Below, one piece after another: positions 28,601 to 34,647 of a stretch of 64,000 bases of DNA (position 1 is its first letter; the number at the start of each line of letters is the position of its first letter). This stretch comes from DATCJY01 sp036562565 (GTDB lineage Bacteria; Bacteroidota; Bacteroidia; Flavobacteriales_D; Sanyastnellaceae). The DNA lies in NCBI GenBank assembly GCA_036562565.1, contig DATCJY010000011.1, positions 1 through 64,000 of the forward strand, read 5' to 3'. Under the pieces are notes generated by a model, which saw only the letters and a list, made by a program, of their open reading frames with translations, did no database searches and had not been told where the DNA came from. A program made the translations under genes and the position numbers.

Positions 28601-28925
28601 GACTGTTGGCACCAGTGAGGTTAACGACCGTACTCTGTATAACACCGACACCAAAATTGTCATCCGGTATCGGAATTTCAATTGCATTTTCCCAGTTATT
28701 GTTAGGCGGCTGAGCCCATGCCCCAAGGGGTAACACCACTACAAAAAGGCAAAGCAGATTTTTTCCCAAAACATGAATCAACCTGAATCCCAGTCGGGAC
28801 ACAAGCCGCACGAACCACTGCAATGCTATCAGGAAGTATGGCATAAAGCTTCTAAGTAAGTTTCGCAAGATATAGGCTGCAAGGTTTTGCAATTCCCTCA
28901 ATTCGGAGGATTTCCCCCAACTCAT
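19689..28925 (-). CDS. Giant T9SS-exported adhesin-like protein with PKD and tandem repeats
   Basis: The frame encodes up to 3078 aa. Starts at 28925, at ATG 28844, or at TTG 28769 are possible; the last gives the cleanest signal peptide, MGKNLLCLFVVVLPLGAWAQ. Residues ~60-1600 contain several ~200-aa beta-rich modules with paired cysteines, resembling pre-peptidase/lectin-like surface modules. A PKD domain (EYLWEFGDGQTSTEDNPVHA) follows. At ~1670-2080 come six to seven tandem ~69-aa repeats (LSFTLGNDTTIC ... SYSWSNGS ... GTYSLTV ... GCSAED). More PKD/Ig-like units follow, and a gliding-associated type B sorting domain (IPNAFSPNNDGINDVFFPV ... WDRWGMEIF) closes it. It is expected on the cell surface, likely for adhesion or gliding. 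Confidence 0.88.
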   Translation of the reverse strand: MSWGKSSELRELQNLAAYILRNLLRSFMPYFLIALQWFVRLVSRLGFRLIHVLGKNLLCLFVVVLPLGAWAQPPNNNWENAIEIPIPDDNFGVGVIQSTVVNLTGANSQPGEYLQNPTYNKTVWYKFSIPTHRLVRVLVRQPTEILQSTDAGFFVYNSTTSIPGAADMAIYTPMFSLASYSENVCLEQGEYYVQVIAKNSANSEIFVELEVAYTYPVSTSHAHDQLQSAYNIGTIGSSHTLNFSWNCLSIQSPMEYDSHYGVDSIHYTKSIWYRFTTDSHIDLYSFYVSYPSGAFNGAPYTIRIFEGPVNLASLDTSQVVYKGVRTLTNSYHHLPCMLEPNKEYYVQILGRINYSGNSNFYIRHLGEGVTTGAYPQEAGFNPLNDFGTVVPTPSPGTTVVRQDYFSCDALLTNDSIQCGNVNSPNGVTIGTTTYDLTTWFTLDVPAPANVLLRAYVQNQTCNYQVYNHEMYVRIFHQTPDNDCDNLDVINSLYYEGPFDSNGAIVMNCLPVGQYSIQLLARSNLNGDPYHCSNSQFGRRVNLAITLMGVPSTEYALLSFGDVDWINGGNPLADNVVYTADSSSFSCQKTIIPDTAVCSNIVDRAMYRQILIGDADNDMVPDSGMVTIENFNYYNALQNHLVKSVFYKGDAAELAQMQGITEWPNQLEGLDPQEGCNMYNTYFYNSTTPYNRKKFCVTPGVYTLVHVGDSTENGAIMAPRFKFTKSITNHWDPNNAYNMGDIIAQGLTVVSPADTFSCRDNPATIAGLAPCNGFTKLIYREFYISEPCRITVTELSQTNSPSSQLRVFKGRVSTDGIDGLTLAPYAGNGCYSNFSLPPCATVPEGWYTVVSYGYGPTYDNNYAFHENTTYNYSNGTQGLLYNIDYTSAIRVVADTTVPPGPFFNRPYKACVANDDNPLTWVNTGTASVPSAATSYPLCMERFKPMADTPYAAIPILGCAGTVRLAFYVFTTDDEYYVRITGIDNYYKELYPLDVRVDSLLLPTTTPIAGCTNNGNMVEICRLQPGTYTLVVYGTPSQDCVTFTPVVHVQPVNVSRFDFARNAYDFGLVPGDGVYHGGKVGDVHPTDLSLLPSNDFFYCTTGAFSSDPSGGCMNNVYAPIYPDHPNNAYYQENGTQTWYKRRNLWYTFVVQGMGQASIKIRNLTAPGNNIMFRMYRSDVDGEIPFENLLALGELDSTLASGLVQVHTNINTNCSRSEETTYTFISDICQVDTTKRRYYIVAELDEYYISFPNVQMDLQIRWTPINSNPQDPKYDFYSHANVIGNNEDAPPYSDVPLEYDVFYAGGWGNMSCATGDAADATWSCTAAQGTQRSLWWKFRVDEPGFIHVAIESDATAPNNFSRRLLQEIIPGDSIISNTGNTGLYNLGSGSSVSVAGSSLQWYRFCVEPGVYYYHVQRCANVDTSNVRAHVLFKPIPGDNCVNAPSATATTFGTYPLSIPLLCQSMGDDFGEDGSNLGCLHGPQGYNSSWFKFSYTGTELADILFQLNLGSMNNYGSADQVRYRLFYGSDCSTMLAGQECSINAYINNSIACVSGTEGDFYVQVVYPSSTTGTLGFTFTVSPNSNPDCSPFNPTLMISDFFHQPNCTGDSIIFFNYATSGMGVEYLWEFGDGQTSTEDNPVHAYAPGEYDVTLYVINQILNDTVSMTQTITVSPTGSPLELGPDVTICAGESVQIGQSLVQATYQWSTGETSDFITVSSPGWYYLDIVYGDCPYSDSIEVHVMDLSFDLGPDIFFCAGESATLHPVVPAGVDYLWSDGSTLDSLVVTQPGLYGLSISIDNCVKEDSVMVDVLDLSFTLGNDTTICAGSTYVLNPAVNSGVSYTWSDNSTGSTIAVQNAGTYALTVEQLGCSASDTIQIEVLDLSFNLGNDTLFCVNQSVMLHPQVEDGVQYNWSTGATTSSVQIQEEGWVSLTIDKLGCSATDSIYVSELDLSFTLGNDTTICLGASLVLQPTVMPGVSYSWSNGSTNPSITVTTAGTYSLTVTHNGCSAEDFINVVVLDLTFSLGNDTTICNGSSLVLQPVVLPGVSFNWSDGSTGNSITVSEAGNYHLEIDSLGCSAQDEIQVSLFYVNAVVPTPLEICLNDTAMVVATGMDSLSWSNGLTTIQTFGPTTYGLFPTTTTVYNWVAYENGCTETGSTEVFVTQPFIPTVTFDDAYCKNESEVVLPVIDGTTGTYYFNSSAITSLPIEPLAAGNHLLVYSYVDDVNNCPWQISLPFEILDTTAVSFASVPEICIDATPFNLSTIVNVSGGQFYTSYSSGGVADLSVTQFDPSEIAVALLSPQDFPLRYEYTNAAGCSSRATGTIRVHPIPVANFSVEDACMNDTVQFANTSSVNGSVLTAYEWTIPGHVIQTSVVPVDIVYGTSGNYTIMLRVTSAIGCQGVHLENVTVHDLPIINLPDYGPFCKNDGVIELPEAIPSGGTWYNADGVINALNTYTLPAVSALTYHFTDDNGCSNQEALQVMVKDTTALMITGNAAPICVNSAPVDLSYLVNVAGGTWTAQYVAGIWDSAMPFDAELIQNWDAQQPITIPLNYEFTNADGCESSLNHQIVVHPLPVVDVIVLPVCAGVATVIINNSSANGSTTTASWTFDQLPMSNAWIPTSISYSEAGDYPYSVTITSAIGCEATEDGVLTVHPLPVPSMSWTSACLNDTVLFNDASSVASGSIVSHAWTVNNGSIGNGASATHVFSALGTYAIGLSVTTDQGCTAAITETLDILPSPNAVLQADDHCFETPATLLVHYDTSTGEFAQSEWFINGQSSGTGTTLQHLFAAPGTYDVAVRLVNTFGCENVVSDTLRVHPLPAPSFLTQRYDLCLGDEEQFIGTSTVDAPYVVTQHSWQWSNGQQHTGHTGWFHATPQGLVHLTLTATTDAGCSATISENNVFHVRPLPLADFDFVPDTLSYDRPDLMVTDLSSAAENWFYTISDGFQFNQPSFSHRFMENGNYSIEQLVINQYGCRDSITKYVYFKPGLLVYIPNAFSPNNDGINDVFFPVITGDEVTEYELVIWDRWGMEIFRSSNRHEVWTGNVNGGDYYAKDEVYNYRLIVRGQSTDKLTFEGFVTLLR
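22680..23920 (-). repeat. Tandem ~207-bp repeats inside the giant surface-protein gene
   Basis: A phrase encoding L-G-N-D-T-T-I-C recurs near 22855, 23060, 23270 and 23475, with diverged forms near 23685 and 23885, giving a spacing of about 207-210 bp. The copies differ at many silent and non-silent sites, so the expansion is not recent. Each unit encodes one ~69-aa Ig-like module with a conserved cysteine pair. Confidence 0.75.
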
Positions 28926-29150
28926 TTTTCAAATCGCTGTGACGCTCAAAGAATGAAAAAGGATACAGCACGAGAAAAAAAAATTTTTGTTTTGTTTCAG
29001 TTCCAGTCGATGGAGAATTCAAATACTAGGAAAAGGAACCGGCAGTTACACGAAAAAGGATTGCTCAGGATAACATGCTTGCGACCACCAATCGCTGGAA
29101 ATGTTGTGCAGTGAAACGAAAAGACTAAACACTGACATTCAAACCCATAG

Positions 29151-29181
29151 AAAATAAAAAAGCCTCCAATTTGCGGGAGGC
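29151..29181 (-). terminator. Rho-independent terminator of copy B
   Basis: Arms gcctcc (29162-29167) and ggaggc (29176-29181) are followed on the minus strand by TTTTTTATTTTC. The region 28926-29150 between here and the giant gene contains no other gene I can support. Confidence 0.7.
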
Positions 29182-29281
29182 TCTCCTATCTCTTTCTACC
29201 ACTTAATATTTTCTAACTACCAAAATGAAACATTCTACACTGTCTTTAACGGGAGTAGGAAAACAAAGGTTTCATTTTTTC
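29152..29281 (-). ncRNA. Candidate structured RNA, copy B of a tandem pair
   Basis: On the minus strand this segment starts with GAAAAAATGAAACC, carries CTCCCGTTAAAG and ends its first domain with GTTTCATTTTGGT. The 10-bp arms GTTTCATTTT/AAAATGAAAC (plus-strand 29269-29278 and 29222-29231) pair around a ~37-nt loop. After an A/T-rich spacer it closes with a GCCTCC/GGAGGC hairpin and a T-run. It lies upstream of the giant surface-protein gene on the same strand, so it could be a leader or an independent small RNA. No protein frame is seen in it. Confidence 0.4.
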
Positions 29282-29313
29282 GGGAAAAAAATTTTTACGC
29301 TACATGGGGCAAC

Positions 29314-29342
29314 AAAAAAGCCTCCACGTTTGGAGGCTTTTA
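29314..29342 (-). terminator. Rho-independent terminator of copy A
   Basis: Arms gcctcc (29320-29325) and ggaggc (29332-29337) are flanked by six A on the left and four T on the right, so it would work mainly on the minus strand (T6 tail). Confidence 0.75.
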
Positions 29343-29437
29343 TGCTTTTTACTTTAACGGATTGCTTAATTAACCAAAATGAAACATTCTACAAGGGACT
29401 TTAACGGGAGCCGTCAAAAGAAGGTTTCATTTTTTTC
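29314..29437 (-). ncRNA. Candidate structured RNA, copy A of a tandem pair
   Basis: This copy has the same order of elements as copy B, 154 bp away: the arms GTTTCATTTT/AAAATGAAAC (plus-strand 29424-29433 and 29376-29385), the shared loop word CTCCCGTTAAAG and the shared word TGTAGAATGTTTCATTTTGG. It ends in a GCCTCC/GGAGGC terminator hairpin. Loop sequences outside the shared words differ, while both stems are kept. The unit begins 13 bp after the murG stop, so it may be processed from the murG 3' UTR or read from its own promoter. No match to a named RNA family is claimed. Confidence 0.4.
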
Positions 29438-29449
29438 AAAATATTTTTT

Positions 29450-30532
29450 TCAAATCAACTTAACCACCTCTGCGACAATATTTTCAGTTGCATTCGGATA
29501 TCCCATTGCCGCGATATTGACGGAGAGTTGGGTCATTTTGAACTCATCACGGAACAGCTTGATGATTTCATCACCGAGTTTCTCGCGTGCCTCAGCATCT
29601 TTCACCAAGAGGGCCGCATTGCGTTGTACCAATGCCATGGCATTCTTCGTCTGATGGTCTTCTGACACATTGGGCGATGGGACAAAAATCGCGGGTTTCT
29701 TCACCAGGCAGAGTTCCGAAATGCTCATAGCACCAGCACGTGAAACAATCACATCCGCTGCGGCATAAGCCAAGTCCATCTCCGGAATAAAGGCATGGAC
29801 CTTCAACGAAGGGTGTTGTGATGCATAGTTCAAAGCGGTTTCGTAGTACGCTTTACCGGTTTGCCAAATGACCTGGATGTCTTCCTTCTCCAGCTTGTGA
29901 GCACACATCTTCATGGCCTCATTGATGGTGCGTGCGCCAAGGCTACCGCCTATTACCAACAATGTCCTCTTGTCGGACTGCAAACCGAAATGCTCCATTG
30001 CACGCTCGCGCTTGCCTTCGAGTTTGGTCACTTCTGAGCGTACCGGGTTACCGGTGAGTACAATTTTTTCTTTCGGAAAGAATTTTTCCAATCCTTCATA
30101 GGCCACGCAAATCGTATTGGCTCCTTTGGCCAACAGTTTATTGGTAATGCCGGGATAAGAATTTTGCTCCTGTATCAAGGTCTTGACACCCGCTGCCGTT
30201 GCGGCTTTGAGCAACGGACCACTGGCATACCCACCCACGCCTATTGCAACTTGTGGTTTGAAGTCACGAATTACTTTGCGCGCTTTGCGCATACTGGCCC
30301 AAAGCTTAAAAGGAACCAATAAATTCTTCCAAGTGAGCCTGCGTTGGATACCAACTATCGGCAATCCAATGATTTCAAAACCTGCAGCAGGCACTTTCTC
30401 CATTTCCATCTTGCCCTCGGCTCCTACAAAGAGGATTTCCGCATGCGGATAACGCGCCTTGATAGCCTTGGCTATGGCCACTGCCGGAAAAATGTGTCCA
30501 CCAGTTCCACCGCCACTAATGATTATTCTCAT
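29450..30532 (-). CDS. murG: UDP-GlcNAc:lipid I N-acetylglucosaminyltransferase MurG
   Basis: The 360-aa enzyme converts lipid I to lipid II on the inner face of the cytoplasmic membrane. Motifs are GGGTGGHIFPAVAIAKAI at the N-terminus, VGVGGYASGPLLKAA, LIQEQNSYPGITNKLL, VIGGSLGARTINEA in the donor-binding domain and VSRAGAMSISELCLVKKP plus HQTKNAMAL near the C-terminus. The length is standard. It is 32 bp downstream of ftsW, keeping the ftsW-murG order of the division and cell-wall cluster, but murC does not follow; instead the tandem RNA-like unit begins immediately after the stop. Confidence 0.97.
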   Translation of the reverse strand: MRIIISGGGTGGHIFPAVAIAKAIKARYPHAEILFVGAEGKMEMEKVPAAGFEIIGLPIVGIQRRLTWKNLLVPFKLWASMRKARKVIRDFKPQVAIGVGGYASGPLLKAATAAGVKTLIQEQNSYPGITNKLLAKGANTICVAYEGLEKFFPKEKIVLTGNPVRSEVTKLEGKRERAMEHFGLQSDKRTLLVIGGSLGARTINEAMKMCAHKLEKEDIQVIWQTGKAYYETALNYASQHPSLKVHAFIPEMDLAYAAADVIVSRAGAMSISELCLVKKPAIFVPSPNVSEDHQTKNAMALVQRNAALLVKDAEAREKLGDEIIKLFRDEFKMTQLSVNIAAMGYPNATENIVAEVVKLI

Positions 30533-30564
30533 CTGTACAATGTTCCTGTTTTGTTTTTATTGAG

Positions 30565-31752
30565 CTATGAGGACATGGACACATTCTTGAGTTCCGAATC
30601 TGAAGGTACTGAAGATGCATCATCCTCTTTCTCATCGCGTGATTGGCAAATACTGAGAATGATACCAATGGATAAACATGTGAAAAGTGTGCTGGTTCCC
30701 CCCATACTCACAAGTGGCAGAGGTTGTCCCGTTGTGGGGAGCAAGCTCACGGCAACGGCCATGTTAATCATGGCCTGTATCACTATCAGAAATGCTAAGC
30801 CAAGTGCAGAGAGCTGTGCGCTCATCTTCTCATTGTTGCGTGACAACTTAATGGTGCGATAAAGCAAAATCAGATAGAGCAAAATGACCGACATACCTCC
30901 CAGAACGCTGCCATACTCCTCAATGATGAACGGGTAAATCATATCCGAATATGGGTGTGGCAAGAAGTTACGGGAGCTTCCGGTACCGGGGCCTTTTGGT
31001 ATCACACCACCTTCATAAATGGCAAACTTGGCCAAGTTGATTTGGTAATTCCCTTCTGAGTCAGCTGATGCGGCATTGATGATACGGTTTTTCCATGTCA
31101 CATAGCGCTTGGGAAAACCAGTGGTTTCACCCACAATCACAATGCACACTACCACTCCGATGCCGGCAATAAAAATTTTGCTCAAATGCCTAAACGGCAC
31201 TCCACCGAGATACATGAGCAAAAGACAAACCGATGCGAGCATGGCCGCAGTGGAGAAGTTCGTGGGCAATATCAATCCGCAAATCACCACTATCGGAATC
31301 AAGATGGGCACGACACCGTTGCGAAAATCATCGAGCATATCGCGCTTGATGGCCAGCATGCGGGAGGTATAAATTACCAGCACAATCTTCGCCAAGTCAC
31401 TCGGCTGGAAGGACAATCCCACAAAAGGAATATTGATCCAGCGGTTCGCATCATTGATTCGCGCACCGAAGAGCAACGCGTAAAGCAGCAAGCCGGCTGA
31501 TACCCAAATCATGACAATGGACAGCCGCGAGAAGTATTTGAACTTGATGCGGTGTACATAATACATGAGTACGAAACCAAGCGCTATCAAACCGCCATGT
31601 TTGAGCAAAAACCTCAGACTATTGCCATGTGCTTTATATGCCAGTGTACTAATGGCGCTATAGACAGCCAATATGGAAATAATGGAGAGGAAGAAAGTCA
31701 CCATCCAAATGGTTCTGTCTCCCTGCAATTTGTCTAAGAATTTCTTTACCAT
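30565..31752 (-). CDS. ftsW: Peptidoglycan glycosyltransferase FtsW
   Basis: This 395-aa SEDS-family protein has about ten membrane helices. The diagnostic loop GPGTGSSRNFLPHPYSDMIY and the final helices with INMAVAVSLLPTTGQPLPLV are clear, as is FVGLSFQPSDLAKIVLVIY, where the SEDS core helices start. It polymerises lipid II at the division site together with a class B penicillin-binding protein. The identity as FtsW rather than RodA is supported mainly by linkage to murG. Its C-terminal tail (DEKEDDASSVPSDSELKNVS) is cytosolic and acidic. Confidence 0.93.
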   Translation of the reverse strand: MVKKFLDKLQGDRTIWMVTFFLSIISILAVYSAISTLAYKAHGNSLRFLLKHGGLIALGFVLMYYVHRIKFKYFSRLSIVMIWVSAGLLLYALLFGARINDANRWINIPFVGLSFQPSDLAKIVLVIYTSRMLAIKRDMLDDFRNGVVPILIPIVVICGLILPTNFSTAAMLASVCLLLMYLGGVPFRHLSKIFIAGIGVVVCIVIVGETTGFPKRYVTWKNRIINAASADSEGNYQINLAKFAIYEGGVIPKGPGTGSSRNFLPHPYSDMIYPFIIEEYGSVLGGMSVILLYLILLYRTIKLSRNNEKMSAQLSALGLAFLIVIQAMINMAVAVSLLPTTGQPLPLVSMGGTSTLFTCLSIGIILSICQSRDEKEDDASSVPSDSELKNVSMSS

Positions 31753-31834
31753 GCCTTAACTAACAAAACTGCTAAAAACCAAAGACCATGGTCGGAGAAT
31801 GTGAGGCGCGTTTTAAACAGTACAATGTGAAGCA

Positions 31835-31863
31835 CAAAAAATCCCTGATCGGTGGCAGGGATT
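31835..31863 (-). terminator. Rho-independent terminator of the asparaginase gene
   Basis: Arms AATCCCTG (31840-31847) and CAGGGATT (31856-31863) with an 8-nt loop are followed on the minus strand by a T-run. It isolates ansA from ftsW. Confidence 0.75.
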
Positions 31864-31900
31864 CCAACTTCGAAGGAGAAAAAAAATTCTTACAAACGAA

Positions 31901-32932
31901 TTAATAGAGAACTGAATAGTCCGTGAGCTCACCGCGCAACGGCATGGCCACTGAATTCAACAACTCGGCTCCTTGCAGATTTTGCCCCAGCAAGAACATG
32001 AGTTTTACCACGGCCGACTCCACGGTCATATCCGCACCGCCAATTACACCAATTTTGGATAGCTCAGAGCTCGTCTCATAGCGACCTTGCTCCACGAAAC
32101 CTTTGTTGCATTGGGAGATGTTGAGGATAATCATGCCGCGGTCGATGGCTTCTTTGAGCGTGTTGATGAACCACTCGGCACGTGGCGCATTGCCTGAACC
32201 ATAGGTTTCCATGACCACGGCTTTCAACCCCGGAGTTCCAAGGATACCGCGCATAAAACCTTCGGAAATACCTGGGAATATTTTCAACACCCCCACATTG
32301 TTGTCAAGGTTCTTGTTCACGCGGAAAGGCCCTTGCGGCTTCAGAAATAGCTCGTGGCTGTAGAAAATATGAATTCCGGCATTTGCAAGTGATGGAAAAT
32401 TGGTGCTTTTGAACGCATCGAAGTTTTCCGTACTGTATTTGTGGGTACGATTGCCACGGAAGAGTTGTGATTCAAAATAAATGCACACTTCTTGCACGAT
32501 GGAAACCCCATCACGCTTGGCAGCCGCAATTTCTATTGCGGTAATCAGATTGTCTTTTCCATCTGTTCTCAAACGACCAATCGGCAATTGAGAGCCTGTA
32601 AAAATCACCGGTTTTGCGAGGTTCTCGAGCATAAAACTCAAGGCGGAAGCACTATAAGCCATGGTGTCAGTTCCGTGTAACACCACGAAACCGTCATACT
32701 TTTCATAGTTTACTTCAATGATTTCGGCTATACGTTGCCAATCTTTGATATCGATATCGGAAGAATCAATCGGGTGGTCGAATGACACCGAGTCAATTTG
32801 AAAATTGAAACGTCTCAATTCCGGTACAGCGTCCTGCAAGTGCTCAAATTCAAAAGGTCGAAGAGCACCCGTAGCTGCATCTTCCATCATACCGATGGTT
32901 CCGCCAGTGTATATGAGAAGTATAGCTGACAT
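31901..32932 (-). CDS. ansA: Type I L-asparaginase
   Basis: The 343-aa protein hydrolyses asparagine to aspartate and ammonia. Motif TGGTIGM near the N-terminus holds the first catalytic threonine, and VLHGTDTMAYSASALSFML contains the second threonine-aspartate set. GSQLPIGRLRTDGKDNLI and the late GGADMTVESAVVKLMFLLG are typical of the cytoplasmic type I enzymes. No signal peptide is present, which argues against the periplasmic type II form. The gene has its own terminator. The tatD gene lies 91 bp upstream on the same strand. Confidence 0.93.
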   Translation of the reverse strand: MSAILLIYTGGTIGMMEDAATGALRPFEFEHLQDAVPELRRFNFQIDSVSFDHPIDSSDIDIKDWQRIAEIIEVNYEKYDGFVVLHGTDTMAYSASALSFMLENLAKPVIFTGSQLPIGRLRTDGKDNLITAIEIAAAKRDGVSIVQEVCIYFESQLFRGNRTHKYSTENFDAFKSTNFPSLANAGIHIFYSHELFLKPQGPFRVNKNLDNNVGVLKIFPGISEGFMRGILGTPGLKAVVMETYGSGNAPRAEWFINTLKEAIDRGMIILNISQCNKGFVEQGRYETSSELSKIGVIGGADMTVESAVVKLMFLLGQNLQGAELLNSVAMPLRGELTDYSVLY

Positions 32933-33023
32933 AGAAAAAAGCAGGGCAATTTACTATCCTTCGCACCTGAGAGCTTCATCCAGTTATAAGATGTGGATAT
33001 TTAAATATCCAATCATTTACAAT

Positions 33024-33794
33024 TTACACCTTAAATAGTTGTTCGGCATTGCGCGTGGTGATAACCATTACCTCCTCCAAGGAAATGCCTTTCACCAAGG
33101 CGAGCTTCTCAGCCACGATGCGCGTGTAGGCGCTTTCGTTGCGCTTGCCTCTGTATGGCTTTGGTGTCAGATAGGGCGAATCCGTTTCCAACACGAGGTA
33201 GTCCATGGGAATATCCGCCACAACTTTATCAAGGCCTGATTTCTCATAGGTCAATACACCGCCAATCCCCATGATAAACCCACCATAACTCATTACTTTT
33301 TGAGCTTGCTCAAGGGTTCCGGTGAAGCAATGAAACACACCTTTCAATCGCTCATCATTCATTTCGTCCAAAACGGCAAAAATTTCATCAAACGATTCTC
33401 GCGCGTGAATCACAATCGGCAAACCGAGTTCCTTGGCCCAGTTGATTTGAATTTTAAAAGCTTCTACCTGATAAGGCAACGTGGTCTTGTCCCAATAAAG
33501 ATCGATCCCGATTTCACCAACCGCTATGTACTTGCGCGTACTGAAATGTTTGTAAAGTGCATCGAGTACTTCTTGGTTATTCTCCTTAACATCGCACGGG
33601 TGCAAGCCCATCATTGGGTAACACACCTCAGGATAGGCATCACACAGTGCATGCATGCGCTCCACACTTTCTAAATCAATGTTTGGCAACAGTATCTTCT
33701 TGACATTGGCCTCCAATGCACGCTGCACCATTGCATCGAGGTCTTCATCAAATGGCGGCTGATAAATATGGGAATGTGTATCGATTAAATACAT
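33024..33794 (-). CDS. tatD: TatD family metal-dependent hydrolase/DNase
   Basis: The 256-aa protein shows all metal-binding blocks of the TatD family: IDTHSHIY, AVGEIGIDLYWD, VIHARESFDE, GVFHCFTGTLEQA and LETDSPYLTPKPYRGKRNE. Family members act as metal-dependent deoxyribonucleases; some are linked to D-aminoacyl-tRNA or DNA quality control. The length is normal. The gene is divergent from the Crp/Fnr-type regulator. The 120-bp space between them contains the palindrome at 33839-33853. Confidence 0.92.
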   Translation of the reverse strand: MYLIDTHSHIYQPPFDEDLDAMVQRALEANVKKILLPNIDLESVERMHALCDAYPEVCYPMMGLHPCDVKENNQEVLDALYKHFSTRKYIAVGEIGIDLYWDKTTLPYQVEAFKIQINWAKELGLPIVIHARESFDEIFAVLDEMNDERLKGVFHCFTGTLEQAQKVMSYGGFIMGIGGVLTYEKSGLDKVVADIPMDYLVLETDSPYLTPKPYRGKRNESAYTRIVAEKLALVKGISLEEVMVITTRNAEQLFKV

Positions 33795-33838
33795 GAGGCG
33801 AAATTAATCACTCTCCACCTTCACACATGGCCTCCAAC

Positions 33839-33853
33839 ACTTATGAAATAAGT
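33839..33853. promoter_or_regulatory. Palindromic operator candidate ACTTAT-N3-ATAAGT
   Basis: A perfect 6-bp inverted repeat with a 3-bp spacer is placed in the divergent region between tatD and the Crp/Fnr-type regulator, 45 bp from the tatD start and 65 bp from the regulator start. The symmetry and location are those expected for binding of a dimeric regulator such as the adjacent gene's product. Confidence 0.35.
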
Positions 33854-33917
33854 TATAAATAATTGATTGAGTTTCGGGCTATTATTGTCCATCCTTCTTG
33901 ATAAGGCGATAAACTGT

Positions 33918-34484
33918 ATGACATTAAGAGACTATCTTAAAAAGGAAATTGAGCTTCCAGAAGAAACCATCAACCGCTTGGACAACCTCATGAAATATGA
34001 AGAGCTGCCCAAAGGACATCAATTGTTTCAAGAAGGCAGTAAATCCAAAAAACTGATTTTCGTAGAAAAGGGTATTCTCCGACTTTACTATTACAAGAAC
34101 GACAAAGACATTACGCATCATTTCATCACAGAGAACAGCATTTACACACCTATTGAAAATGTATTTCTCAATGAGCCATATCGATATAATGTGGAGCTGA
34201 TTGAAGATTGCGTATTGCGCTCGGTGGATTTTAGCACACTTGAAAAACACCTTGATGAAGACATTTACTTGCAACGCTTTGCACGCCTTATTGCGGTTTC
34301 AACCATTAAAATGTTAGCTGACCACCTCTACTCTATTCAATTTCAGTCGGCACAAGAGCGGTACAACATTCTGATGGAAAAACACTCGGACATACTCTTG
34401 CGTGTTCCACTTGGACATATTGCCTCTTACCTGGGGATAACACAACAAACCTTGAGCGTGATACGCGCGGGGAAAGGTAAATAA
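33918..34484 (+). CDS. Crp/Fnr family transcriptional regulator
   Basis: The start is placed at ATG 33918, giving 188 aa; an upstream in-frame TTG at 33867 would add a hydrophobic stretch foreign to the family. Residues ~20-115 form a cyclic-nucleotide-binding-like beta-roll (LPKGHQLFQEGSKSKKLIFV, GILRLYYYKNDKD, FSTLEKHL). A short C-terminal winged helix follows (RVPLGHIASYLGITQQTLSV). No FNR-type cysteine cluster is seen, so oxygen sensing by an iron-sulphur centre is unlikely. It precedes the efflux genes on the same strand and may control them. Confidence 0.85.
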   Translation: MTLRDYLKKEIELPEETINRLDNLMKYEELPKGHQLFQEGSKSKKLIFVEKGILRLYYYKNDKDITHHFITENSIYTPIENVFLNEPYRYNVELIEDCVLRSVDFSTLEKHLDEDIYLQRFARLIAVSTIKMLADHLYSIQFQSAQERYNILMEKHSDILLRVPLGHIASYLGITQQTLSVIRAGKGK

Positions 34485-34647
34485 CTCCGACCTTTATCCT
34501 TTTTTAATCCCGACTTAAACCCAACCATTTAGATTATGCTTTAGCCACTGCCAAAAATTTTGTCTGGTTGCTCTGTTTTTAATCTATCTTAAAAAACCGA
34601 TCCAAAACCGACTTCAACTTTGCTCGCAAATCGAAACAAATAAAACT

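Noticed and set aside
29219..29437. Two similar ~63-bp direct repeats as a minimal CRISPR array
   Set aside because: Only two copies exist, each is internally variable with a long loop, and each is followed by a terminator hairpin; no cas genes are nearby.
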